DNA of 64,000 nt from Kribbella sindirgiensis (GTDB taxonomy: Bacteria; Actinomycetota; Actinomycetes; Propionibacteriales; Kribbellaceae). A program made the translations under genes and the position numbers. Below the pieces are notes generated by a model. That model ran no database searches, was not told where the DNA came from, and was given only the letters and a program-made list of their open reading frames with translations. Numbering within the stretch: the stretch's first letter is position 1; each line of letters opens with the position of its first letter. The stretch lies in contig NZ_SJKA01000028.1 in the NCBI RefSeq assembly GCF_004331435.1, positions 1 through 64,000 of the forward strand. Direction: 5' to 3'. Shown in pieces: positions 40,281 to 49,156 of this stretch.

Positions 40281-41122
40281 GATCGGACGGCTCCGTCCAT
40301 GATCCCGCTGATCAGCTGCCGGCCGAACAGCACGAACACCACCAGCAACGGGACGATCGCGACCAGCGTGCCGGCGAACATCAGCGTGTAGTCGGTGTAG
40401 TACTGCGTCGCGAGCTGGCTCAGCGCGAACTGCACCGTCGGGTTGTCGGCCTCCAGGACCGCGAGCGGCCAGAGGAACTCGTTCCACGTTCCCATGAAGG
40501 TGAACAGCCCCAGGACGGCCGCGCCCGGGCGCAGCGCCGGCGACACCACGCGGAGGAAGAGGCCGAACGTCGTACAGCCGTCCAGCCGCGCCGCCTCGAT
40601 GAGCTCGTCCGGTACGGCGCGTTCGGCGTACTGGCGCATCAGGAAGACACCGAACGCCGACACCAGGAACGGGACGATCACCGCCTGGAGGTGGTTCTGC
40701 CAGCCGAGTTTCACCATCACCATGTAGAGCGGCACGATGCCCATCTGGACCGGCACCATCATCGTGGCCAGGACCGACAGCAGCAGCACGTTGCGCCCGC
40801 GGAACCGGAGCTTGGCGAACGCGAAACCGGCCAGTGAGGAGAAGAACACCACCGACACCGTCACGCACACCGAGGCGATCGCGGAGTTCAGCAGACCGCG
40901 CGCGAAATGGGCCTCCGCGGCCTCGGGCCCGAACAGCCGCTGCAGGTTGTCCATCAGATTGCCGCCCGGAAGCAGCGGCGGCGGGAACTCGCCCACGACA
41001 TCGTTGGACCGGGTCGCGACCACGAACAGCCAGTACAGCGGGAACACCGACAGCACCAGGCTGACGACCAGCGTGAGATAGACCAGGCTGTTGCCATGTC
41101 CACTGGGCGTACGGCGCCTCAC
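40277..41122 (-). CDS. Sugar ABC transporter permease, MalG/CebG-like (281 aa)
   Basis: CUT1-type permease with six membrane segments: LTLVVSLVLSVFPLYWLFVV at the N-terminus and EAA loop ELIEAARLDGCTTFGLFLRVVSPALRPG. NEFLWPLAVLE is also typical. The GTG overlaps the preceding gene (GTGA). It pairs with the permease at 41119-42081. No ATPase gene is nearby; CUT1 systems of this kind in actinobacteria commonly share a distant MsiK ATPase. Confidence 0.9.
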   Translation of the reverse strand: MRRRTPSGHGNSLVYLTLVVSLVLSVFPLYWLFVVATRSNDVVGEFPPPLLPGGNLMDNLQRLFGPEAAEAHFARGLLNSAIASVCVTVSVVFFSSLAGFAFAKLRFRGRNVLLLSVLATMMVPVQMGIVPLYMVMVKLGWQNHLQAVIVPFLVSAFGVFLMRQYAERAVPDELIEAARLDGCTTFGLFLRVVSPALRPGAAVLGLFTFMGTWNEFLWPLAVLEADNPTVQFALSQLATQYYTDYTLMFAGTLVAIVPLLVVFVLFGRQLISGIMDGAVRS

Positions 41123-42081
41123 TGCGTCCCTCCCCGAACCATCCGGCCGACCACAGCATTCACGACACCCGCGATCACCGTCAGCAGGAAGATCACCACC
41201 GCGACCGCCGACCCGTAGCCGTAGTCGAAGTTCTGGAAGCTCTGCTCGAACATGTACATCGCGATTGTCTGGAACTGCCGCAAGCTGCCACCGGACACAT
41301 CCCCCTGACCGAACAACAGCGGCTCCGTGAACAACTGCATACCGCCGATCGTGGACATCACCACGGTGAAGATCAGCGCCGGCCGGATCAGCGGCACCGT
41401 GATGCTCCGGAACTGCCGCACCGGGCCGGCGCCGTCGATCTGCGCCGCCTCGTAGAGGTCGCGCGAGATCGACTGCATCGCCGCGAGGTAGATCAGCGCG
41501 TTGTACCCCGTCCAGCGCCAGTTCACCATGCTCGCGACCGCGACCCAGGAGCCCCCGCGACTCGCCTGCCAGTCGACCGGGCCGACACTGAACAGGTGCA
41601 GCAGGCCGTTCACCAGTCCGGTGTCGCGCCCGTACAACTGGCCGAAGACGATCGCCACCGCGGCCACCGACGTCACGACCGGAATGAGTACGCCGAGGCG
41701 GAAGAACAGCAGCGCCCGGATCGGGCGGTTCAGCAACGCCGCGAGAATGAGTGCCCCGAGCAACTGCGGCACCGTGGCGAGGACGAGCAGCCCCAGCGTG
41801 TTCAGCAGCGCGTTCCAGAAATCAGGATCGGCCAGCAGCGTCGAGTAGTTCTCGAACCCGATCAGGCCGGCGTCGCCGGTGAGGTCCCACTTGTGCAGCG
41901 ACACCACGACCGTGTAGCCCAGCGGGAACAGGCCGAACGCCGCGAACAGCACGAAGAACGGCGCGACGAACAGGTACGGCGACCCGTGCAGATCCAGCCG
42001 GCTCCAAGCACCGGCCCGCGCGCGCCGGCGCCGGTCGACGACCGTGCCCTCGCCGCGGGCCTCGTGCTCGAGTGTGGTCAC
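41119..42081 (-). CDS. Sugar ABC transporter permease, MalF/CebF-like (320 aa)
   Basis: CUT1-type permease: Arg-rich cytoplasmic N-terminus, first helix YLFVAPFFVLFAAFGLFPLGY, and EAA loop DLYEAAQIDGAGPVRQFRSIT. Six membrane segments are expected. The GTG at 42081 overlaps the binding-protein stop (GTGA). It forms the membrane channel with the CebG-like protein. Confidence 0.9.
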   Translation of the reverse strand: MTTLEHEARGEGTVVDRRRRARAGAWSRLDLHGSPYLFVAPFFVLFAAFGLFPLGYTVVVSLHKWDLTGDAGLIGFENYSTLLADPDFWNALLNTLGLLVLATVPQLLGALILAALLNRPIRALLFFRLGVLIPVVTSVAAVAIVFGQLYGRDTGLVNGLLHLFSVGPVDWQASRGGSWVAVASMVNWRWTGYNALIYLAAMQSISRDLYEAAQIDGAGPVRQFRSITVPLIRPALIFTVVMSTIGGMQLFTEPLLFGQGDVSGGSLRQFQTIAMYMFEQSFQNFDYGYGSAVAVVIFLLTVIAGVVNAVVGRMVRGGTQ

Positions 42082-43388
42082 TTACCGGCCGCCCGCTTCG
42101 CGTCGGACAGTGCCTTGTCCCAGGCCTCGCCGGGCTTCAGCTTGCCCTGCTCGATCGCGGTCAGCGCGTCGCCGATCGCGTCGCCGACGACCTGGTTGTC
42201 CGGCCCGAGATAGACGGGCTTCAGGCTCTTCGCCGAGGTGCCGAAGATCTTGCCGACCGGCGCGTTGTTGAAGTACTTGTTCACCGCGCCGGACACGGCC
42301 GCACTGTCGATGGCCGCCGGCGACGACGGGAAGTTGTTCTTCGCCTTGAACGCCGCGGTCTGGCCGTCGGGACTGGTCAGGAACTTGGCCAGCTCGGCCG
42401 CCTCCTTCGGATGTTTGCTCTGCGTCGGTACGGCGAGGAACGACCCGCCGCGGACCGCCCCCTCCCCCGGCACCCGGGCGACGTCCCACTGGCCCGAGTT
42501 CCCCGGGCCGGCCTGGTCCTGGATGATGCCGAGCATCCACGCCGGACAGGGAATCGTCGCGAACGTGCCCTTCTTGAACCCGGCGTTCCACTGCGGGCTC
42601 CAGGTCGTGAGCTTGCCGGACAGCCCCGCGTCGATCATCGCGACGGTCTGGTCCCACGCCTTCCGGACGCCGGGGTTGCTGTCGACGATCAGCTTGTTGT
42701 CGCGATCGAAGTACGTCGTGTCGCCCTGCTGCATCAGGATGTTCTGGTAGAGCGCGCCCGAGCTGTCGTAGAAGCTGGCGCCGGTGTTCGCGGCGGTGAG
42801 CTTCTTGCCGGTCGCGAGGTAGTCGTCCCAGCTGGGCCACAGCGCACCGACCTTGTCCCGCTCGGTCGGCAGGCCGGCCTTGGCGAACAGGTCGGTCCGG
42901 TAGCACATCCCCTGGGCGCCGACGTCGGTCCCGAGCCCGATCAGCTTCTTGCCGTCGGTGGTCAGTGCCTGGTTCCACTTCCAGTCCAGGAAGTTGCTCT
43001 TCAGACTGCCGGCGTCGTAGTCGAGCAGGTTGACGAACTGGTCCGGCTTCGCCATCAGCTTGACCAGAATGCCTTCCTCGAGGGCGACGACGTCACCGGC
43101 CCCGCTGCCCGCGGTCAGCCACTGCTGCAGCTTGGGCGTGTAGTCGCCGAGCTGCGCGATGTTCTCCTGCTTGATCTTGATCCCGGGGTGACTCGCCTCG
43201 TACTGCGTGTACAGGTCCTCGTACCCGAACTGGCTGAAGGTCTTCACGGTCAGCGTGATGGTGCCGCCCTCCGAACTGGCACCGTCCTTGTCCCCGCCAC
43301 CGCATCCTGCGATCAGGCCCGCCACCGCCAGCGCGGCGACGGAAATCTTCAACAGGCCGGGTCTTCCTGGAAACCACCGTGTCGACAT
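42078..43388 (-). CDS. Sugar ABC transporter solute-binding lipoprotein, CebE-like (436 aa)
   Basis: Family 1 extracellular solute-binding protein with lipobox LIAGC (Cys29). Conserved blocks include GKLIGLGTDVGAQGMCYRTDLFAKAG, WPSWDDYLATGKKLTAANTG and NFPSSPAAI. The ligand is probably a cello- or other beta-oligosaccharide, judging by the divergent GH9/GH6 cellulases and CebR-like boxes. The ATG at 43388 is preceded by AAGGAGGGT; the ATG 21 codons upstream lacks this site and a proper leader. Confidence 0.9.
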   Translation of the reverse strand: MSTRWFPGRPGLLKISVAALAVAGLIAGCGGGDKDGASSEGGTITLTVKTFSQFGYEDLYTQYEASHPGIKIKQENIAQLGDYTPKLQQWLTAGSGAGDVVALEEGILVKLMAKPDQFVNLLDYDAGSLKSNFLDWKWNQALTTDGKKLIGLGTDVGAQGMCYRTDLFAKAGLPTERDKVGALWPSWDDYLATGKKLTAANTGASFYDSSGALYQNILMQQGDTTYFDRDNKLIVDSNPGVRKAWDQTVAMIDAGLSGKLTTWSPQWNAGFKKGTFATIPCPAWMLGIIQDQAGPGNSGQWDVARVPGEGAVRGGSFLAVPTQSKHPKEAAELAKFLTSPDGQTAAFKAKNNFPSSPAAIDSAAVSGAVNKYFNNAPVGKIFGTSAKSLKPVYLGPDNQVVGDAIGDALTAIEQGKLKPGEAWDKALSDAKRAAGK

Positions 43389-43409
43389 GGACCCTCCTTG
43401 GGCGGAAAC

Positions 43410-43423
43410 TGGGAGCGCTTCCG
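43410..43423. promoter_or_regulatory. CebR-like operator upstream of sugar ABC operon
   Basis: TGGGAGCGCTTCCG matches the known actinobacterial CebR box TGGGAGCGCTCCCA at 12 of 14 positions and lies 22 bp before the CebE-like ATG. Confidence 0.75.
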
Positions 43424-43545
43424 GTCGAAGATAGAGGACCGACGGTTTCACTGGGAAGACCCCAATTCACCCGAGTTTGGGCATTGACACGCCTCGCCGC
43501 GGTCGGCAGCATGCTGACGCAGATGACCGTTGATCGGTCGAATAT

Positions 43546-43559
43546 TGCAAGCGCTCCCA
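43546..43559. promoter_or_regulatory. CebR-like operator upstream of cellulase operon
   Basis: TGCAAGCGCTCCCA matches the CebR box at 12 of 14 positions and lies 17 bp before the GH9 ATG, so LacI binding would block transcription of the cellulase genes. With the 43410 box it gives paired control of the divergent region. Confidence 0.75.
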
Positions 43560-43575
43560 TCGCCGGAGGCCGTCC

Positions 43576-45804
43576 ATGCCCATCAACCGCCCCACGGCAC
43601 CGACACTCCCCCGCAGGCGGCGGCGCGCTCCCGCCGGCCTGATCGCTCTGGCCTTGCTCCTGCCGGCCGGCCTCATCGCCGCACGACCCGCCGCGGCCGA
43701 CGGTCCGCCGTACGAGCGCGTCCTCAACGGAACCTTCGAGACCGGCAAAGATCCGTGGTGGAGCAACATCCCCACCGACGTGGCCGACGGGAAGCTCTGC
43801 GCGCAGATCCCGGCCGGCACGGTGAATCCCTGGGACGCGATGATCGGCCAGGACGACGTACCGCTCGAGTCCGGGCAGCCGTACACGGTTCGGTTCGAGG
43901 CGTCGGCCAGCCGGCCGGTCCAGTTCCGCACCGCACTGCAACAGGCGGCCGCGCCCTACGGGACGGTCCTCAATCAGCCGGTGTCCGTGGACACCACGCC
44001 GAAGACTGTCGAGTTCACCGCGACCTCGCCGGTCACCGACACGCACGGCCAGGTGTCCTTCCAGGCCGGTGGTGCGACCGACGCCTACACGCTGTGCATC
44101 GACAACGTCTCGGTTGTCGGCGGTGTGGTGCCACCTGGTGGGGTACGAGACTTCGGCCCGCCGGTGCGCGTCAACCAGGTCGGCTACCTCACGACCGGCC
44201 CGAAACGCGCGACGTTCGTCACGACCGAGACGACGGCACTCGACTGGCGATTGCTCGACAACGCGAACAAGGTCGTTGCCACCGGCAAGACCTCGCCGTA
44301 CGGCGCCGACGCACCGTCCGGCGACAGCGTCCAGCTGATCGACTTCGGCCGGTACCACCGCAGCGGAACCGGCTTCCGGCTCGCGGTCGGTGACGCGGTC
44401 AGCGACCCGTTCACGATCGGCGACCGGATCTACTCGACCCTGCGCAAGGATGCGCTCGAGTACTTCTACAACAACCGCAGCGGCCTCCCGATCGAGGCGA
44501 AGTACGTCGGCGACGCCTATGCGCGACCGGCCGGTCACGTCGGCGTCGCGCCCAACCAGGGTGACGTCTCCGTGCCGTGTTTCCCGGGCACGTGCGACTA
44601 CAGCCTCGACGTCAGCGGCGGCTGGTACGACGCCGGCGACCACGGCAAGTACGTCGTCAACGGTGTCCTCGCTGCGTGGCAACTGCTCGATCTGTACGAC
44701 GAGACCGGTCCTGGAGTCAGCCTGAAGATCCCCGAGGCGGGCGACCGCACACCGGATGTGCTCGACGAGGCCAAGTGGGAGCTCGACTTCGTCCTCCGGA
44801 TGCAGGTTCCGGCCGGTCAGCCGCTGGCGGGAATGGTCCATCATTCGATCCACGACGAGAAGTGGACGGGCCTTCCGCTGCTGCCGTCGGCGGATCCGCA
44901 ACCGCGGTACCTCTATCCCCCGTCCACCGCCGCGACCCTCAATGTCGCCGCGGTCGGCGCCCGCTGCGCGCGGGTGTACGCGAAGTGGGACAAGGCGTTC
45001 GCGGCCCGCTGCCTGTCCGCGGCGCAGACCGCATGGACTGCCGCTCGACAGCACCCGGATCTCTACGCGCCACCTGGCGGCGAGGGTGGCGGCGCATACG
45101 ACGACACGAATGCGACCGACGAGTTGTCCTGGGCCGCCGCGGAGTTGTTCGCGACCACGGGCGCCCCGTCGTACAAGAAGTTCATCACCACGACGCTGAC
45201 CGCCGACGGCTTCTCCTGGAGGGACGCCGGCGGCCTCGCGGACCTCGCCCTGGCGCGGACACCGTGGCGACTGCCGGTACTCGACCGGCTGAGGTTGGTT
45301 CAACGGATCGCGAAGGCGGCCGACACGTACGTCGCCAACGTGAGATCGCAGGGTTATGCCAACCCGTACAAACCCACCGACGGGCAGTACGTCTGGGGTT
45401 CCAACAGCGCGGTGACCAACAGCGCGATGATCCTCGCCATCGCTCACAACCTCACCGGCCGCCGGAGCTATCGGGACGCCGCACTGGAGTCGATGGACTA
45501 TCTGCTCGGACGCAACGCCGTCGGTACGTCGTACGTCACCGGATACGGCACGCGGTACAGCCACAACCAGCACCACCGCTTCTGGGCGCACTCCCTGAAC
45601 CCGGCGCTGCCGTCGCCGTACCCCGGATCGATCGCCGGCGGCCCGAACTCCGGCCTCCAGGATCCCGTTGCCCAGCGCGACCTCCAGGGCTGCGCCCCGG
45701 CCAAGTGCTACATCGACGAGATCGGCTCCTACTCCACCAACGAGGTCGCGGTGAACTGGAACTCGGCCCTCGCCTGGGCCGCGGCCTTCGCCGACGCCAG
45801 CTGA
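43576..45804 (+). CDS. Secreted GH9 endoglucanase with N-terminal CBM4/9-like module (742 aa)
   Basis: Signal peptide (GLIALALLLPAGLIAARPAAA), CBM4/9-like domain (about 50-190: NGTFETGKDPWWSN...LCIDNVSVV), Ig-like CelD N-terminal domain (about 195-280, VRVNQVGYLTTGPKRATFV), and a GH9 (alpha/alpha)6 barrel. Catalytic Asp residues lie in GGWYDAGDHGKYV (about 350), His in NQHHRFWAHS (about 663), and the acid Glu in YSTNEVAVNWNS (about 720). It hydrolyses internal beta-1,4-glucan bonds by inversion. It is first gene of a three-gene operon divergent from a CebE-like importer. Confidence 0.93.
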   Translation: MPINRPTAPTLPRRRRRAPAGLIALALLLPAGLIAARPAAADGPPYERVLNGTFETGKDPWWSNIPTDVADGKLCAQIPAGTVNPWDAMIGQDDVPLESGQPYTVRFEASASRPVQFRTALQQAAAPYGTVLNQPVSVDTTPKTVEFTATSPVTDTHGQVSFQAGGATDAYTLCIDNVSVVGGVVPPGGVRDFGPPVRVNQVGYLTTGPKRATFVTTETTALDWRLLDNANKVVATGKTSPYGADAPSGDSVQLIDFGRYHRSGTGFRLAVGDAVSDPFTIGDRIYSTLRKDALEYFYNNRSGLPIEAKYVGDAYARPAGHVGVAPNQGDVSVPCFPGTCDYSLDVSGGWYDAGDHGKYVVNGVLAAWQLLDLYDETGPGVSLKIPEAGDRTPDVLDEAKWELDFVLRMQVPAGQPLAGMVHHSIHDEKWTGLPLLPSADPQPRYLYPPSTAATLNVAAVGARCARVYAKWDKAFAARCLSAAQTAWTAARQHPDLYAPPGGEGGGAYDDTNATDELSWAAAELFATTGAPSYKKFITTTLTADGFSWRDAGGLADLALARTPWRLPVLDRLRLVQRIAKAADTYVANVRSQGYANPYKPTDGQYVWGSNSAVTNSAMILAIAHNLTGRRSYRDAALESMDYLLGRNAVGTSYVTGYGTRYSHNQHHRFWAHSLNPALPSPYPGSIAGGPNSGLQDPVAQRDLQGCAPAKCYIDEIGSYSTNEVAVNWNSALAWAAAFADAS

Positions 45805-45856
45805 ACCTGCACGCTTTCCCGGATCACCGCCCCGTACCCGAGACAGGAGAAGCAGC

Positions 45857-47257
45857 ATGAGATGGATCCTCCGAGGCCTGGTCGCGTCCGCCCTGACACT
45901 CGCGGCCGTCATACCCGCGATCCAGGGCGCCGTCGCCGCCACCGAGCTTCTGCAGAACGGTGGTTTCAGTTCCGGTACGACGTCCTGGTGGAGCACCGGC
46001 AACACGCCTCTCAGCGTCGACGCCGGCCGCCTCAAGGCCGCCGTACCAGGGGGAACCGCGAACAAGTGGGACGCGATGCTCGGCCAGAAGACGCCGGCCT
46101 TCGCCATTCACCAAGGCCGTCAGTACACCTTGTCGTTCGACGCCTCAGCGAGCGCGAGCCGGCAAGTGCGGACAACCGTGCAGCAGAACACCGATCCCTA
46201 TCCCGCAACGCTGGACACCCTGTTCACCGTCGACACGACCACCCGGCACTTCAGCTTCCCCTTCACCGGATCGCTCGAGACCGCGAACGCGGAACTCACG
46301 TTCCAGCTCGGGGGTCTCGCCGGGGGCGCCTTCACCGTCTGGTTCGACAACGTCTCGCTGACGGACTCCACCGGTACCGCGGCCGGTGACCCCACCCAGA
46401 TGACGAGCGGCTTCTACGTCGACCCGAACTCCAACCCCGCCACCTGGGTGCAGAACAACCCGAGCGACGGGCGCGCGGCGGCGATCCAGTCGTCGATCGC
46501 GACCAAGCCGATGGCGCGCTGGTTCGGTAACTGGAGCGGCGACATCGGCGCCGCGGTGGGTGGCTTCGTCGGTGCCGCGGACGCCGCGGACAAGCTCCCG
46601 GTCCTCGTTGCGTACAACATCCCCGGCCGGGACGCGTGCGGCGGCCATTCCGGTGGTGGCGCCGGTTCGCCGGCGGCGTACCGGACCTGGATCCAGAGCT
46701 TCGCGAGTGCGATCGGCGCGCGGCCCGCGATCGTGGTCATCGAGCCCGACTCCCTGGGCGACTTCAACTGCATGAGCCAGGCGCAGATCGACGAGCGCAA
46801 CGGGATGCTGAGTTACGCCGTACAGCAGTTCAAGAACTCGGCGCCGAACACGTGGGCCTATCTCGACGGCGGGAACGCCGGCTGGGTCGCGGCGAACGTG
46901 ATGGCCCAGCGCCTGACCGGCGCCGGACTGGCCGATGCGCACGGCTTCTCCCTGAACGTGTCGAACTACTACACCACCGCGGAGACGGTTGCCTACGGCA
47001 ACTCCGTGCAGGGGAACCTCGCTGCGAGCAAGCCCTTCGTGGTCGACACCAGCCGCAACGGCAACGGGGCGAACGGCGAGTGGTGCAACCCACCCGGCCG
47101 CAAGCTCGGCGCCACGTCCCAGCTCGGCGGCGGCCCCGAGATGCAGCTGTGGATCAAGGTGCCCGGCGACTCGGACGGTTCCTGCGGCATCGGCGCGGGG
47201 ATCCCGGCCGGCACCTTCAGCCCTGACCTGGCAACCCGCCTGATCAACGGAAACTGA
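45857..47257 (+). CDS. Secreted GH6 cellulase with CBM4/9-like module (466 aa)
   Basis: Signal peptide, a CBM4/9-like module (about 33-170) closely related to the one in the GH9 enzyme, then a GH6 catalytic domain (SGFYVDPNSNPATWV onward). GH6 signatures are visible: YNIPGRDACGG (about 252) and VVIEPDSLGDFNC, which holds the catalytic acid Asp (about 296). GH6 enzymes invert beta-1,4-glucan linkages as endoglucanases or cellobiohydrolases, and loop lengths would be needed to decide. AGGAG precedes the ATG. It is 52 bp after the GH9 gene. Confidence 0.93.
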   Translation: MRWILRGLVASALTLAAVIPAIQGAVAATELLQNGGFSSGTTSWWSTGNTPLSVDAGRLKAAVPGGTANKWDAMLGQKTPAFAIHQGRQYTLSFDASASASRQVRTTVQQNTDPYPATLDTLFTVDTTTRHFSFPFTGSLETANAELTFQLGGLAGGAFTVWFDNVSLTDSTGTAAGDPTQMTSGFYVDPNSNPATWVQNNPSDGRAAAIQSSIATKPMARWFGNWSGDIGAAVGGFVGAADAADKLPVLVAYNIPGRDACGGHSGGGAGSPAAYRTWIQSFASAIGARPAIVVIEPDSLGDFNCMSQAQIDERNGMLSYAVQQFKNSAPNTWAYLDGGNAGWVAANVMAQRLTGAGLADAHGFSLNVSNYYTTAETVAYGNSVQGNLAASKPFVVDTSRNGNGANGEWCNPPGRKLGATSQLGGGPEMQLWIKVPGDSDGSCGIGAGIPAGTFSPDLATRLINGN

Positions 47258-47261
47258 CCTC

Positions 47262-48515
47262 GTGAAGAAGACCGCTGCAGCCCTGACGGCTGCCTTGCTG
47301 CTCACATCCGCTGCCGGAGTCGCGTACGCCGCCCCGGACGATCCATCCACCTACTACATCGATTCGGCCGCGGGGAACGACGCGAACGCCGGCACCATCG
47401 ACAAGCCCTGGAAGAGTCTCGCCAAGGTCAACGGATCGGCGTTCGGGCCTGATGACCAGATCCTGTTCAAGCGCGGCGGGTCCTGGACCGGCACGCTGGA
47501 GCTGTCGTCGTCCGGCGCAACCGATCACCCGATCGTGGTCGGGGCCTACGGCTCCGGCGCGCTGCCGAAGATCGGCGGTCCGGTGCTGAACTGTGTGCAC
47601 GTCACCGGCTCGGACATCTTCATCGGCGACCTGCGCGCGAGTGGCTGCAACTGGGCCGGGTTCGAGCTCGTCGGCGACGGCATCGTGATGGACACGGTGC
47701 AGGCCGACAACAACGTCGCCGGTGTCTCGATCGTCGACGGCTCGGACTGGAACGAGATCCGCTGGAGCACGCTCGTCGACAACAACAAGATGAGCGTCAA
47801 CGACACCGATCCGGACAACGACTCCGGTGCGTTCGGCGTCCTGGTGAACGGCGACGACAACAAGATCCACCACAACACCATCAGCGGCAGCTTCGCCACC
47901 AGCATCGACTACACCTACGACGGCGCCGCGGTCGAGATCTTCAACGGCGACCGCAACCACATCGAATACAACAAGACCGCGAACAACGACACGTTCACCG
48001 AGCTCGGTCACGAGTCCGGCCAGACCTCCGACGACAACGTGTTCGCGTACAACACCGTCACGTCGAACCAGCCGTCCGGGACCTTCCTGATCACGCGCGG
48101 CGCGCAGAGCACCATCGGGCCCGTCCTGCGCACGCTCGCGATCAACAACTCGGTCAATCTCCCGAACGGCGACGGCTGGAGCTGCGACGCGGGCTGCGGG
48201 CCGGACATCCTCAAGCTGCGCAACAACATCGTCAAGGTCGGCAAGAAGGTCGGGTACGACGACTCTTTCGACACCGGCAACCCGGCCGACGCCGCCGACG
48301 AGGACCGCGGCGTGTACCAAGGCAGCGTCTACCAGTTCACGCTCGGCGCACACTCGGTCAAAGCTGACCCGCTCTACACCAGCGCCACCGACCTCCGACT
48401 GAAAGCAGGAAGCCCCGCAATCGGCCGCGCCGAGAACTCCGGCTACCCGTACGACCTGGCCGACAAACCCCTCACCACCCTGATCAGCTGGGACTCCGGC
48501 GCCTACCAACACTGA
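47262..48515 (+). CDS. Secreted right-handed beta-helix protein, polysaccharide lyase/hydrolase-like (417 aa)
   Basis: Signal peptide (ALTAALLLTSAAGVAYAAP), then YYIDSAAGNDANAGTIDKPWKSLAKV, the typical opening of parallel beta-helix polysaccharide-active proteins. Coils with repeated N-x-I/V patterns follow (DDNKIHHNTIS, DRNHIEYNKTANND, DDNVFAYNTV). The C-terminus (DLRLKAGSPAIGRAENSG) is the usual cap of this group. The enzymatic activity cannot be assigned; pectin- or mannuronan-type activity is possible. GTG start only 4 bp after the GH6 stop, so it belongs to the cellulose-degradation operon. Confidence 0.8.
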   Translation: MKKTAAALTAALLLTSAAGVAYAAPDDPSTYYIDSAAGNDANAGTIDKPWKSLAKVNGSAFGPDDQILFKRGGSWTGTLELSSSGATDHPIVVGAYGSGALPKIGGPVLNCVHVTGSDIFIGDLRASGCNWAGFELVGDGIVMDTVQADNNVAGVSIVDGSDWNEIRWSTLVDNNKMSVNDTDPDNDSGAFGVLVNGDDNKIHHNTISGSFATSIDYTYDGAAVEIFNGDRNHIEYNKTANNDTFTELGHESGQTSDDNVFAYNTVTSNQPSGTFLITRGAQSTIGPVLRTLAINNSVNLPNGDGWSCDAGCGPDILKLRNNIVKVGKKVGYDDSFDTGNPADAADEDRGVYQGSVYQFTLGAHSVKADPLYTSATDLRLKAGSPAIGRAENSGYPYDLADKPLTTLISWDSGAYQH

Positions 48516-48520
48516 AACCG

Positions 48521-48551
48521 GCGTGGGGGTGGCAGACCGCCACCCCCACGC
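48521..48551 (+). terminator. Terminator of the cellulase operon
   Basis: A perfect 13-bp stem (GCGTGGGGGTGGC with GCCACCCCCACGC) with a 5-base loop (AGACC), starting 5 bp after the beta-helix gene's stop codon. Confidence 0.85.
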
Positions 48552-48559
48552 CCGACCGT

Positions 48560-49027
48560 CGACCCCAGCTCGCTCCGGGCAGGCCCTTCATCGCGGCTCG
48601 TACGCCGGGCAGCGGGTCCACGCAGAACATCGGCACACGCGTCCGCTGCGGTCCGCTGATCCGGTACGGCGTACCCCGGAGTGCGCGGTACTGCGTGGCG
48701 AGGGCAGCGTCGTACTGGTCTCTCGGCACTGGCCAACTTGTTCGACAACAAGGCGATCCGGCCGCACTGCGCGAGCACGCGAGCATTCCGCGGATCGCGG
48801 GACAGGACCCGGGTGTATCCCCGGTCGGCGGCCGCGAACTTCCCTGCGGTGAAGAGATCGTCCGGGTCGGTTGCCGCCGGAGCCGCGGTGGCGATGCCGG
48901 CAGGCAGCACAAACACTGGCGGCTGCCATCCCGGCCCCACGAAGGACGCCGCGCCGTCTGGGTGTGTCGTCCGGAGGGCAGGATCGCTGCTCGGGACCGG
49001 CGCAGCACCCCAAGTGCGGGGAAACAA
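48560..49027 (-). pseudogene. Decayed TPR / aspartyl-protease-like lipoprotein gene
   Basis: The minus strand first reads, from about 48905 down, a TPR-like stretch (LFTAGKFAAADRGYTRVL, ARVLAQCGRIALLSNKLASA) preceded by leader-like sequence. It then shifts frame near 48700-48720, and the second frame reads YDAALATQYRALRGTPYRIS and RTRVPMFCVDPLPGVRAAM. The second piece resembles the sequence just ahead of the catalytic domain in secreted retropepsin-like proteins with an N-terminal TPR (typically VPFxxTDPLPxVxxxVNG). The protease domain itself is missing, so this is a frameshifted, truncated remnant. The rest of the 48552-49156 gap holds only the promoter of the subtilase. Confidence 0.55.
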
Positions 49028-49156
49028 AGTTGCGCGGAGCGACCATTTCTATCCCCACCACGACAGCCACAAGAGCCGCGTTTCTCCGAGCGGGTGAAAT
49101 GTTGCCTGCGGCACCGGACATCTGTGGGGTGAGGTCCGATGACGAAGGAGAGACAC

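Noticed and set aside
43093..46107. A 1004-codon minus-strand open frame
   Set aside because: Runs antisense through the GH9 gene and into the GH6 gene. Only its last part shares bases with the CebE-like gene, in a different frame.
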